DNA from: Candidatus Peribacteria bacterium
GTDB taxonomy: Bacteria; Patescibacteriota; Gracilibacteria; Peribacterales; Peribacteraceae
Reading direction: 5' to 3'
Assembly (NCBI GenBank): GCA_023245765.1
Contig: JAHFJP010000011.1
Span: 1,763-37,020, forward strand
DNA length: 35,258 nt
The position numbers and the translations under genes are program-made. How positions within the stretch are numbered: the stretch's first letter is position 1; every line of letters starts with the position of its first letter. The notes under the pieces were generated by a model, which was not told where the DNA came from, ran no database searches, and was given only the letters and a program-made list of their open reading frames with translations. Below, in pieces: positions 14,005 to 21,611 of the stretch.

Positions 14005-14025
14005 GTCAACGATTCCGTCGTTGAC
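14005..14025. promoter_or_regulatory. Inverted repeat upstream of groES
   Basis: GTCAACGA (14005-14012), TTCCG, TCGTTGAC (14018-14025) is a perfect 8-bp palindrome. It overlaps the groES -35 (TTGACG) on the plus strand and contains most of a TTGACA on the minus strand. It is a candidate binding site for a second regulator of the divergent pair. Confidence 0.5.
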
Positions 14026-14048
14026 GCTCCCGATTATCACTCTAGAAT
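14021..14048 (+). promoter_or_regulatory. groESL promoter
   Basis: TTGACG (14021-14026), 16-nt spacer, TAGAAT (14043-14048). The -10 lies inside the spacer of the CIRCE-type operator, as expected for HrcA repression. The predicted start near 14055 gives a ~40-nt leader. Confidence 0.75.
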
Positions 14049-14059
14049 AGAGAGTGATA
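14035..14059. promoter_or_regulatory. CIRCE-type operator (HrcA site), variant
   Basis: TATCACTC (14035-14042), 9-nt spacer, GAGTGATA (14052-14059): perfect arms with exactly the N9 spacing of the CIRCE element (TTAGCACTC-N9-GAGTGCTAA). The inner CACTC/GAGTG core is identical and the outer bases differ. It directly precedes groES, the classical HrcA target. HrcA is not in this window. Confidence 0.85.
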
Positions 14060-14095
14060 GTTCACGGTTCGGACCTTTCTCTTCCTCTTTTCTCT

Positions 14096-14443
14096 ATGGC
14101 CAGCTCATCCATTCCCAAGCTCGCGGTCCAGATTGAACCGCACGGTGACCGCGTTCTGGTCATGCCCGTCGAAAAGGAAACGACCACCAAATCCGGAATC
14201 GTGATTCCCGATACCGCCGCGGGCGAAAAGCCTCAGGAAGGAATCGTCATCGCACTCGGCAACGGCAAGATCAAGTACGACGGAAAAGAGGTCAGCAATC
14301 CGCGCGATTTCCTCAAGGTCGGTGATCGCGTTCTGTACGGAAAATATTCCGGTGATGAAGTGAAGATGAAAACGACCGAAGGCAAAGAAATCGAAGTGAA
14401 GGTTCTTCGTCTTGATTCGATTCTTGGAAAGATTGCTTCGTAA
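14096..14443 (+). CDS. groES: Co-chaperonin GroES
   Basis: A 115-aa protein, slightly longer than the usual ~95-100 aa because of an N-terminal MASSSIPKLAVQ extension. The Cpn10 fold is clear: 'IEPHGDRVLVMPVEKETTTKSGIVIPDTA', a mobile loop region, 'GIVIALGNGK', 'VGDRVLYGKYSGDEVKM' and a final strand 'EVKVLRLDSILG'. It forms the heptameric lid of GroEL for ATP-driven protein folding in the cytosol. ATG 14096 is chosen because the frame start at 14054 lies inside the operator. No Shine-Dalgarno is visible (pyrimidine-rich leader). It is followed after 57 nt by groEL and controlled by the CIRCE-type site. Confidence 0.97.
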   Translation: MASSSIPKLAVQIEPHGDRVLVMPVEKETTTKSGIVIPDTAAGEKPQEGIVIALGNGKIKYDGKEVSNPRDFLKVGDRVLYGKYSGDEVKMKTTEGKEIEVKVLRLDSILGKIAS

Positions 14444-14452
14444 CCCATTCGC

Positions 14453-14472
14453 GGGCGTCTCGAGCGACGCCC
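14453..14472 (+). repeat. GGGCGTC hairpin between groES and groEL
   Basis: GGGCGTC (14453-14459) and GACGCCC (14466-14472) form a 7-bp stem with a 6-nt loop. It may be an mRNA processing or stability element, or a copy of the dispersed palindrome also found at 8040-8062. Confidence 0.55.
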
Positions 14473-14500
14473 CTACATTTCTCTATTACCCTCCTCTTCT

Positions 14501-16138
14501 ATGGCAAAGCAATTACTGTTCAGCAACGACGCCCGCGATCAACTCCTGAAAGGCGTGACCAAGCTCGCGAACGCCGTCTCGGCCACCATGGGTCCCATGG
14601 GCCGCAACGTCTGTATCGATAAAAAGTACGGCGGACCGACCGTCACCAAAGACGGTGTGACCGTCGCACGGGAAATCGAACTCCCGAACCCCTACGAGAA
14701 CATGGGCGCACAGCTGGTGAAGGAAGCAGCCACCAAGACCAACGATGCAGCCGGTGACGGAACGACGACCGCGACCGTCCTCGCGCATGCGATCATGCAG
14801 GAAGGGCTCAAGCACATGGGCAGCGGCAAGAACGCGATCTCCATCAAGAACGGCATCCTGAAGGCCGTCGACGCCGTCACGAAGTTCCTGGAGACCATCA
14901 AGAAAACGATCACCAAGAAGGAGGAGTTCGCTGCCGTCGCGACCATCTCGGCACAGGACGAAGAGATCGGCAACGTGATCGCCGAAGTCATCGACGAAGT
15001 CGGCAAGGACGGCGTGGTCACGGTCGAAGCCGGTCAGACGCTCGGACTGGAGAAGGAATTTGTGGAAGGCATGCAGTTCGACCAGGGATACATCTCCGCG
15101 TACTTCGTGACCGATCCCGCGACGATGAAGTCGGTCTACGAGCGAGCGTACATTTTGATCACCGATAAGAAGATCAGCTCCATCCAGGAAATCCTGCCGC
15201 TGCTGGAAGCCATCGCGCAGAAGGGCCGCAAGGAACTCGTGATCATCGCCGAAAGCGTCGATGGAGAAGCGCTCGCAACCCTCGTCGTGAACAAGCTGCG
15301 CGGGACCTTCAGCACGCTCGCCGTCAAAGCCCCCGCGTTCGGCGACCGCCGAAAGGAAATGTTGCAGGACATCGCCGCTCTCACGGGAGGCCGTGTGATC
15401 AGTGAGGAAGTCGGCCTCAAACTCGAAAACACGACGATTGATGATCTCGGCACCGCGCGCAGAGTCGTCGCTACGAAGGACAACTGTCTCATCGTCGACG
15501 GCGGCGGCAAGAAGAGCGATATCGACGGCCGAGTGAACCAGATCAAAGGTGCGCTCCAGACGACCAAGTCAGACTTCGACAAAGAGAAGCTACAGGAACG
15601 CCTCGCCAAGCTCTCCGGCGGCGTCGCCATCATCAAAGTGGGCGCAGCCACGGAGGTGGAGCAGAAGGAAAAGCAGCACCGCGTCGAAGACGCGATTTCC
15701 GCCACCCGCGCGGCAGCCGACGAAGGTATCGTCCCCGGCGGCGGAACGGCCTACATCCGCGCGATTGATTCGCTCAGCAAAGTGAAGGTGGACAACGCCG
15801 ACGAGCAGATCGGTGTCGACATCATCAAGGGCGCGCTCACCGCTCCCACCATGCACATCGCCAACAACGCGGGCATGGAAGGCAAAGTGGTCGTTGATAA
15901 AGTCCGCCATGAGAAAGGCAACGTCGGCTACAACGCGATGACCCACAAGTACGAAGATCTGGTCAAAGCGATGGTCATCGACCCCAAGAAGGTGACCCGC
16001 TGCGCGCTCGAAAACGCCGCCTCGGTCGCCGCCATGTTCCTCACGCTCGAAGTCGCGATCACCGATATCCCCGAGCCCAAGACCCCGATGCCTGCAATGC
16101 CTGAGGGCGGGATGGGGGGGATGGGGGGAGATTTCTAA
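14501..16138 (+). CDS. groEL: Chaperonin GroEL
   Basis: A 545-aa, full-length Hsp60. It starts [19 protein letters not shown] and carries the ATP-site motifs ([15 protein letters not shown], and [11 protein letters not shown] with the catalytic Asp). The apical domain is normal ('[13 protein letters not shown]'), and '[13 protein letters not shown]' is followed by the C-terminal Gly-Met tail [10 protein letters not shown]. It forms the double-ring folding chamber that works with GroES. It is 57 nt downstream of groES in one operon and is closed by a strong terminator at 16153-16180. No residues look abnormal. Confidence 0.99.
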   Translation: MAKQLLFSNDARDQLLKGVTKLANAVSATMGPMGRNVCIDKKYGGPTVTKDGVTVAREIELPNPYENMGAQLVKEAATKTNDAAGDGTTTATVLAHAIMQEGLKHMGSGKNAISIKNGILKAVDAVTKFLETIKKTITKKEEFAAVATISAQDEEIGNVIAEVIDEVGKDGVVTVEAGQTLGLEKEFVEGMQFDQGYISAYFVTDPATMKSVYERAYILITDKKISSIQEILPLLEAIAQKGRKELVIIAESVDGEALATLVVNKLRGTFSTLAVKAPAFGDRRKEMLQDIAALTGGRVISEEVGLKLENTTIDDLGTARRVVATKDNCLIVDGGGKKSDIDGRVNQIKGALQTTKSDFDKEKLQERLAKLSGGVAIIKVGAATEVEQKEKQHRVEDAISATRAAADEGIVPGGGTAYIRAIDSLSKVKVDNADEQIGVDIIKGALTAPTMHIANNAGMEGKVVVDKVRHEKGNVGYNAMTHKYEDLVKAMVIDPKKVTRCALENAASVAAMFLTLEVAITDIPEPKTPMPAMPEGGMGGMGGDF

Positions 16139-16152
16139 ATCAAAAACTCCTG

Positions 16153-16180
16153 AAAAAACCGCATCAGGATGCGGTTTTTT
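16153..16180 (+). terminator. groESL terminator
   Basis: AAAAAACCGCAT / ATGCGGTTTTTT with a 4-nt loop (CAGG), starting 15 nt after the groEL stop. A perfect 12-bp palindrome with a T-run. Confidence 0.95.
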
Positions 16181-16186
16181 CAAATA

Positions 16187-16195
16187 TGATATAAT
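16187..16195 (+). promoter_or_regulatory. Extended -10 promoter of the 55-aa gene
   Basis: TGATATAAT: a perfect -10 preceded by the TGn extension. No -35 match is seen; the groEL terminator occupies that position. The predicted start is near 16202. Confidence 0.65.
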
Positions 16196-16200
16196 AGACA

Positions 16201-16216
16201 TACGGTTTTCACCGTA
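16201..16216 (+). other. 5'-terminal mRNA hairpin
   Basis: TACGGT-TTTC-ACCGTA forms a 6-bp stem at or next to the predicted transcript start. It could protect the mRNA 5' end. It lies upstream of the Shine-Dalgarno GTGAGG. Confidence 0.45.
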
Positions 16217-16232
16217 GAAAGTGAGGCCAGAT

Positions 16233-16400
16233 ATGAGTGATAAAACACTCTTATGCCTCGCATTCGCGGGGATTCAAGTCCTCTCTGGATTGCTCATGTG
16301 GGCAATGAGAGGTCCGGATCTCCGCACCTTCCTCAGAGCCAAGGGAATCGGCGCCGGCAGCTCCCTCGTGGCAGCGGCTGTATGCCACTACCTTGGCTGA
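16233..16400 (+). CDS. Small membrane protein (55 aa)
   Basis: The frame encodes MSDKTLLCLAFAGIQVLSG, a hydrophobic helix up to about residue 24, a polar stretch (RGPDLRTFLRAKGIG) and a second hydrophobic segment (GSSLVAAAVCHYLG) to the end. A Shine-Dalgarno GTGAGG lies 6 nt upstream of the ATG, rare for this window. The gene has its own extended -10 promoter, a 5' hairpin and a terminator (16407-16433), so it is an independent transcription unit between groEL and the DUF4173-like gene. I know no family. The packaging makes a real gene likely. Confidence 0.7.
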   Translation: MSDKTLLCLAFAGIQVLSGLLMWAMRGPDLRTFLRAKGIGAGSSLVAAAVCHYLG

Positions 16401-16406
16401 AACCAC

Positions 16407-16436
16407 GGCCCAGCGTTCCGACGCTGGGCCACCTTT
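16407..16436 (+). terminator. Terminator of the 55-aa gene
   Basis: GGCCCAGCGT (16407-16416), loop TCCG, ACGCTGGGCC (16421-16430), then ACCTTT. A perfect 10-bp GC-rich stem 6 nt after the stop codon, with a short T-run. Confidence 0.85.
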
Positions 16437-16484
16437 ATGTGTAGTAGGCCCGCCACGTCTTAATCTCTTATTAACTCCCCTCTC

Positions 16485-16493
16485 TGCTATAGT
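16485..16493 (+). promoter_or_regulatory. Extended -10 promoter of the DUF4173-like gene
   Basis: TGCTATAGT with the hexamer ending 24 nt before ATG 16518. The -35 is unclear. Confidence 0.5.
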
Positions 16494-16517
16494 GCACCCT
16501 CCATTCCCCCATCGCGT

Positions 16518-18320
16518 ATGGTCGGACTGTTGTTTGTCTTTGTGCTGGTTCTGCTCGTCGGACTTCTGGTAGTCAGCACCGTCATCTCGCGATTGAAGAT
16601 GTTCGCCATTCCCGTGGAGGAAGCGGTCCGGATGCCGGCGAACATGGGATGGATCCTGCTGATCGCGATTGCCGCACTGAACGTCTTTGCATACAACGTC
16701 GGCTTTGGCATCGGCTACGGCGTTCTGGGCGCACTGATCATTGGGGGAATTCTGTTCTCGTTTCCCGCAGAGAAGCGCACCGTCGATGCCTGGTTCCTCA
16801 CCATCACCGGCATCGTCGCATATCTCCTGTTCGGCTTCCGCGCCAATGAATTCGTGCAGACGGTGAACGTGGTCGCCGCCCTCATGTGTACGGGAGCATT
16901 GATCCTGCTGCGCAGCGTCGACACGGTGCGCTGGAACGGCCTCTGGATCACCAAGATGAAGCTCGGATTCATTGCGCGTCTGCTACACCGGCCTTTCGGC
17001 ATCGGGACGCGCACCGCTGCCCCCTCTGCTGCAAGCAGGAGGCTCCTCACCGTCATCAAAACCGTCACGCTGACCGCTGTGGTGTTGTTCTTCTTCTCCG
17101 CGATTCTCTCGTCTGCCGATCCGATCTTCGAATCAATCGTGAGGGAAGTGCAGGAGCAGGCGTTCGGGCGAACGGTACTCTCGGGGATTCTCGTCGCCGC
17201 ACTTCTGCTTGCGCTGATGATCAAGATCCCGACGACATGGCAAAAAGATGTTCCGCAGATGCGCTTACTCGGCTTTACCGAACTCTTCATCCCGACGTTG
17301 AGTCTGGTGCTGCTGTTTGGCCTTTTCCTCGGCATCCAGGCGAAATACCTCTTCGCGTCGCATGAGGTCTTCCAGGCACTCAACATCACCTATTCCGACT
17401 ACGTGCACCGCGGGTTCATCGAGTTGATGGTCGCATCGTTCTTCGGATCGATGATTTCGTACGTGCTCATCCTCAAGCAGCAGACGATTCGTCAGACGGA
17501 AGACGCGCTGAAGCTGAAATGGGTAAACGGAGTCCTGCTGCTGGAACTTCTGCTTCTGCTGCTTTCAGCTGCCAAACGCGACTGGATGTACATGGAAGTC
17601 TACGGCCTCACGCGGGTACGCGTGATTGGCGTGATCTTCCTGCTCTGGCTCTTCGGCCTCATCGCGCTGATCATTGCGTTGAACTTTCTTCGATGCATGA
17701 ACGAGCAGTGGCTGATCCGCGGCACCGCGATCCTCAGCGCTATCGTTGTTTTGATCCTCAATGGTTTCAATATCGACCATCGTGTCGCATTCAGTTCGTT
17801 ATTCCACACAAATGAACCATCGGATATTGTGTATATGAGCAGGCTCTCAAGTGATGCTATCAGTCCGTGGATGATGGCAATCACTGAGGCATCCATGCGA
17901 TATGAATCATTGAGAACCAAGAAATCGTTTACCGAAGAAGAGAAACAGTCACTGGCGGACAGCAAAATCGCTATGGCGATTCTCGACAAAAAACTGGAAA
18001 AACTCCTGCAACCACGCAAGTGGCAGGAATGGAACCTCAGTGAACAAAGAGCACGGGAAGCACTGAGCCAAAGCGGGATGCAGAGTTTACCGTCGTGTAT
18101 CCGCAACGGCATTTACTCCATACAACGAGCAACGAACACCGATTTGGTGGATCTCGAGAGTCGTCGGCTCAATGATTATTATTCGCCCTTCATCTTCGAT
18201 GATGTATACGTCTATCCCGAATCGCTCAATTCGTTAGCGTTCCCGACCGGAGCGATTGCCTTGGGGGAGACTCCGCCGTCATGCGGCAAGCTTTTGGAAA
18301 GTCCCCTGACTGCCCAATGA
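16518..18320 (+). CDS. DUF4153/DUF4173-like polytopic membrane protein
   Basis: A 600-aa protein with about 11-12 membrane helices over residues 1-425 and a soluble C-terminal ~175 residues. Diagnostic parts are 'LNITYSDYVHRGFIELMVASF' and 'KRDWMYMEVYGLTRVRVIGVIFLLW', which match the core of the DUF4153/DUF4173 family ('t.aeY.r.GFfeL', 'rm.lY..ayGLt.lR'). The function of this family is unknown. The gene overlaps thymidylate kinase by 4 nt (ATGA), so they are translationally coupled. The C-terminal part is predicted to be helical ('SLADSKIAMAILDKKLEKLL') and ends in a Cys-containing region with no recognised family. Confidence 0.85.
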   Translation: MVGLLFVFVLVLLVGLLVVSTVISRLKMFAIPVEEAVRMPANMGWILLIAIAALNVFAYNVGFGIGYGVLGALIIGGILFSFPAEKRTVDAWFLTITGIVAYLLFGFRANEFVQTVNVVAALMCTGALILLRSVDTVRWNGLWITKMKLGFIARLLHRPFGIGTRTAAPSAASRRLLTVIKTVTLTAVVLFFFSAILSSADPIFESIVREVQEQAFGRTVLSGILVAALLLALMIKIPTTWQKDVPQMRLLGFTELFIPTLSLVLLFGLFLGIQAKYLFASHEVFQALNITYSDYVHRGFIELMVASFFGSMISYVLILKQQTIRQTEDALKLKWVNGVLLLELLLLLLSAAKRDWMYMEVYGLTRVRVIGVIFLLWLFGLIALIIALNFLRCMNEQWLIRGTAILSAIVVLILNGFNIDHRVAFSSLFHTNEPSDIVYMSRLSSDAISPWMMAITEASMRYESLRTKKSFTEEEKQSLADSKIAMAILDKKLEKLLQPRKWQEWNLSEQRAREALSQSGMQSLPSCIRNGIYSIQRATNTDLVDLESRRLNDYYSPFIFDDVYVYPESLNSLAFPTGAIALGETPPSCGKLLESPLTAQ

Positions 18321-18904
18321 AAGGTTTCTTCATCGTCCTCGACGGCCCCGACGCTTCGGGTACCTCCACGCAGACGAAACTGCTCGTCGAGCGTCTGCAG
18401 AAGGAAGGTCATGAGGTGATGCAGACGGCGGAACCGACAGATGGTCCAGTGGGAAAGCAGATTCGGGAATTCCTCAAAACAGGGTCCGCGGATCCCATGG
18501 AACTGCAGCTGCTCTTCACCTCCGACCGCGCGTGGCACGTGAAGCATGTGATTGAACCGGCGCTGAATGCCGGGAAGGTTGTGGTGTGCGACCGCTATTG
18601 GCATTCGACGATTGTCTACGCAGAGTCACAGGGATTGGATGTCTCGGAGCTTAAAAAACTGAACAACAACTTTATACAACCTGATGTCGTGTTCTTCACC
18701 CTCCCGCCGATTGAGGTCTCCCTCAAGCGACTGGAGAAGCGCGCATCAGCAGAAATCTTCGAACGGGAAGATCTGCAACGGACGATTCACGATGGATATG
18801 AGGAAATGGCTGCGAACAACCCGGAGATCCATGTGATTGATACCTCAGGGGAAAAAGAGGCGACGAGCAACCACATCTGGAACATTGTGAAAGACCGTCT
18901 GTAA
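18317..18904 (+). CDS. tmk: Thymidylate kinase with atypical P-loop
   Basis: A 195-aa protein that phosphorylates dTMP to dTDP for DNA synthesis. The start at ATG 18317 overlaps the upstream stop (ATGA) and gives the normal N-terminus MKGFFIVLDG. The DRY motif (VVCDRYWHSTIVYAE), the EPTDGPVG segment and a LID-like 'RASAEIFEREDLQRTIHDGY' are all present. The P-loop reads GPDASGTSTQ: where nearly all family members have GKS/GKT, Lys is replaced by Thr (codon ACC at about residue 14). The rest of the protein is intact, so it is probably active or shares this variant with relatives. The length is close to the usual ~200-210 aa. Confidence 0.92.
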   Translation: MKGFFIVLDGPDASGTSTQTKLLVERLQKEGHEVMQTAEPTDGPVGKQIREFLKTGSADPMELQLLFTSDRAWHVKHVIEPALNAGKVVVCDRYWHSTIVYAESQGLDVSELKKLNNNFIQPDVVFFTLPPIEVSLKRLEKRASAEIFEREDLQRTIHDGYEEMAANNPEIHVIDTSGEKEATSNHIWNIVKDRL

Positions 18905-18931
18905 TACTCACCTGCATCATCCGTCTCCTGT

Positions 18932-21493
18932 ATGAATCCCTCCCCCATTTTCGTTATGACCCGCCCCGCACGCGCGATCTCGGTCGCCCTCTCTCTCGCC
19001 CTCGCGTTTGAACTTCTCCCTGCAGTCGCATTCGCCTTCACCGATGTGAAAGCATCGACGCAGTATTCCGCAGCAATCAATGCGCTGCAGAAGAAAGGGG
19101 TCTTGCAGGGGTACAGCGACGCGACCTTCAAGCCATCGGCACGAATCAACCGTGCGGAGTTCGTGAAGATCATCGCGGAAGCGGCATTCGACGCGCACGT
19201 GATGCACGACTGCACCGATACCAAGACGCCACTCAAGGATATCCCGACCGACGCATGGTTCGCCCCATACGTCTGCGTGTTGCGTGGCACCAACGCCGTC
19301 AGCGGCTATCCCGACGGAACGTTCCGTCCGGGAAACGATATTAATTTTGCCGAAGCGGCGAAGATTCTCGCATCGACATACTCGTCGACAACCCGCGAAG
19401 AGGGCGAGCAGTGGTACACGGGAGTCGTTCGAACACTGGAATCTGCAAAAGCGATCCCGGCATCCGTCGCGCGACTCGATTCGCTGCTGACACGCGGCGA
19501 AATGGCCGAGATGATCTGGAGACTCACCGAACAGAAAACCGACCAGCCGACCAAGGGACTGGCCAACCTGGAGCATCCGGAGATTGCGATCAACACCGCG
19601 TCCGATGTCGTCCAGTACGCCAGGACGTGCGCTGAGTTGCAAGCCTATACCGCGCAGGTGCAGGTGAGTACCGGTCCGGGCATGTACGAGCGAGGCGTGA
19701 TGATGAATGAAGACGCGATGGGTGTTCCGCAGATGGCGATGCCGACGGCCGCGAAAGCGGAGGGCGGCTCCAACGATTACTCCCACACGAACGTCCAGGT
19801 GGAAGGAGTGGATGAATCCGATATTGTCAAAACCGACGGCACATTCCTCTATGCAGCAAGCTCGAGAGAGAAGCCCATTGTGCGCATCATCCGGGCGACA
19901 CCGGCCTCCGCGATGAAGGTGGAAAGCACGATCGACCTCGGCGCGGTGAACATGACGGTCTCGGAACTCTACGTCGATGACGGCAGATTGATCGTGATCG
20001 GACAGGAATCGTCGTACGGATGGGGACCGACGCCGCTCAGAAGTGGCATGAAGATGATGGCCCCAAGCATCTACCCGTGGCCGGGCTACAGCTCGCGAAC
20101 GGTTGTCCGCATCTACACGATCAACAGCGCAGGACAAGCCGCGCTGATACGCACAGTCTCCTTTGACGGCAACTCGGTCTCGACACGCAAGATCGGCAAC
20201 AAGCTCTACCTCGTTCTACAGGAGCCGATCGGGCGGTACGGCGACCCGCGGATCATGGAGAGCGGAACGGCAGACGGTTCTGTGGGCAAAGTGGTTCCGC
20301 AGTTTGAAGATTCGCGAACGGGCAAGACCACCGATGTCGCCCCCTGCACGCGCATCGCCATCCTGCCGCGCATCCCCTCCCCCGAATACATGACCGTCGC
20401 GATGGTGCCAACCGATAGCGCCAACGCAGCAGTCAAGACAACGGCGGTGCTTGGCAGCGCACAGACCATCTTCGCATCGCTACAGAACCTCTACGTCGCG
20501 ACGACGCGCTGGAACTACTCCTGGAACGCGATCACGTCGGAAAATCATGAGTCCACGCATTTCTACCGCTTCGCATTCACCGAGAACGGAGCGGAACTGC
20601 AGGCGCAGGGAGAGGTGCCGGGCCACGTCCTGAACCAATTCTCGATGGATGAAGACAAGGGATACTTCCGTGTCGCGACGACGGTTCAGGAATTCGGCGT
20701 CAATGGCGAGCACTCTTCCAACGACGTGCATGTTCTGGATATGAACATGGGGGAGGTCGGCTCCATCACGAACATCGCACCGGGCGAGACGATCTACTCA
20801 GCGCGCTTCGTCGGCGACCGCGCGTACATGGTCACCTTCAAGACCGTCGATCCGTTCTTCGTGCTCGATCTGCAGAACCCCCGCAATCCCCGGATCCTCG
20901 GGAAACTGAAGATTCCCGGGTTCAGCAACTACCTGCACCCGTACGACGCTACCCACGTGATCGGCTTCGGCAAAGATGTCGATGAATCCATTGATGCCGA
21001 CAAAGTGCATAGCACCGACGCCGTCTACTACACCGCCATTCAGGGACTGAAGATCGCACTGTTCGATGTCAAAGATGTTGAGAATCCCAAGCAAATAGCC
21101 GTCGAAGTGATCGGCGATCGCGGGACCGACAGCCCCCTGCTCACCGACCATCATGCACTGCTCATTGACAAGGACCGGAACCTGCTCGCCTTCCCCGTCC
21201 TCGTCACCAAGCGACCGGCGGGATCGGCGAAGAACGTCGAAGCCAACCCCGTCTTCCAAGGCGCATACGTCTACGACTTGAGTCTGGAAAACGGCTTCAA
21301 GCTGCGCGGCACCATCACCCACTACGACAACACCGATGAGTTCATCAAAGCCGGCAGCTATTGGTACGGCGGTGCAAACGATATTGCACGCATTGTCCGC
21401 ATCGGCAACCAGTTGCTGACGGTCTCGGATGGAAAGGTGAAGAGCAATAATGAGAACACGGTGAAGGAGGAAGGAAAGGTAGACCTGAAGTAA
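18932..21493 (+). CDS. Secreted SLH-repeat plus beta-propeller protein
   Basis: An 853-aa exported protein. A signal peptide (AISVALSLALAFELLPAVAFA) is followed by two good SLH domains ('FTDVKASTQYSAAINALQKKG..GYSDATFKP' and 'LKDIPTDAWFAPYVCVLRG..GYPDGTFRP') and a degenerate third ending about residue 190. From about residue 285 on comes the Beta_propel family domain, marked by NVQVEGVDESDIVKTDG, extending to near the C-terminus. SLH domains bind cell-wall polymers, so the propeller should be displayed at the surface. Its partner is unknown. The 27-nt gap after tmk holds no Shine-Dalgarno or clear terminator; it may be part of the DUF4173-tmk operon. Confidence 0.9.
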   Translation: MNPSPIFVMTRPARAISVALSLALAFELLPAVAFAFTDVKASTQYSAAINALQKKGVLQGYSDATFKPSARINRAEFVKIIAEAAFDAHVMHDCTDTKTPLKDIPTDAWFAPYVCVLRGTNAVSGYPDGTFRPGNDINFAEAAKILASTYSSTTREEGEQWYTGVVRTLESAKAIPASVARLDSLLTRGEMAEMIWRLTEQKTDQPTKGLANLEHPEIAINTASDVVQYARTCAELQAYTAQVQVSTGPGMYERGVMMNEDAMGVPQMAMPTAAKAEGGSNDYSHTNVQVEGVDESDIVKTDGTFLYAASSREKPIVRIIRATPASAMKVESTIDLGAVNMTVSELYVDDGRLIVIGQESSYGWGPTPLRSGMKMMAPSIYPWPGYSSRTVVRIYTINSAGQAALIRTVSFDGNSVSTRKIGNKLYLVLQEPIGRYGDPRIMESGTADGSVGKVVPQFEDSRTGKTTDVAPCTRIAILPRIPSPEYMTVAMVPTDSANAAVKTTAVLGSAQTIFASLQNLYVATTRWNYSWNAITSENHESTHFYRFAFTENGAELQAQGEVPGHVLNQFSMDEDKGYFRVATTVQEFGVNGEHSSNDVHVLDMNMGEVGSITNIAPGETIYSARFVGDRAYMVTFKTVDPFFVLDLQNPRNPRILGKLKIPGFSNYLHPYDATHVIGFGKDVDESIDADKVHSTDAVYYTAIQGLKIALFDVKDVENPKQIAVEVIGDRGTDSPLLTDHHALLIDKDRNLLAFPVLVTKRPAGSAKNVEANPVFQGAYVYDLSLENGFKLRGTITHYDNTDEFIKAGSYWYGGANDIARIVRIGNQLLTVSDGKVKSNNENTVKEEGKVDLK

Positions 21494-21571
21494 AGAAACC
21501 GAGGTAACCGAAGTAACCGAGGATTCCGGGGATCCTCGGTTTCATCGGATTCTTCGGCTTCTTCGGTTTCT
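21494..21571. repeat. Interspersed ACCGA(A/G)G inverted repeat, likely transcription terminator
   Basis: Three ACCGAGG/ACCGAAG units on the left mirror four TCGG(T/A/C)TTC-type units on the right. The core is perfect: ACCGAGGAT (21516-21524), a 7-nt loop, ATCCTCGGT (21532-21540). The outer GAAACCGAgG pairs with CttCGGTTTC. It sits directly after the stop codon of the SLH protein gene and before folD. A long imperfect hairpin of this kind could stop transcription from upstream. Confidence 0.7.
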
Positions 21572-21599
21572 GTTGCTAGCTCTCATCCCCACGCAACCG

Positions 21600-21605
21600 T
21601 ACAAT
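21600..21605 (+). promoter_or_regulatory. -10 element of folD
   Basis: TACAAT ending 6 nt before ATG 21612, predicting a leaderless transcript. A TTGCTA lies 21 nt upstream, too far for a normal -35. Confidence 0.4.
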
Positions 21606-21611
21606 TGAACC

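Noticed and set aside
15590-16201. 203-aa minus-strand ORF opposite groEL
   Set aside because: Shadow of a highly conserved gene; it also runs through the groEL terminator.
18917-20137. 406-aa minus-strand ORF
   Set aside because: Antisense to the SLH/beta-propeller gene; rich in Arg/His/Asp, no domain.
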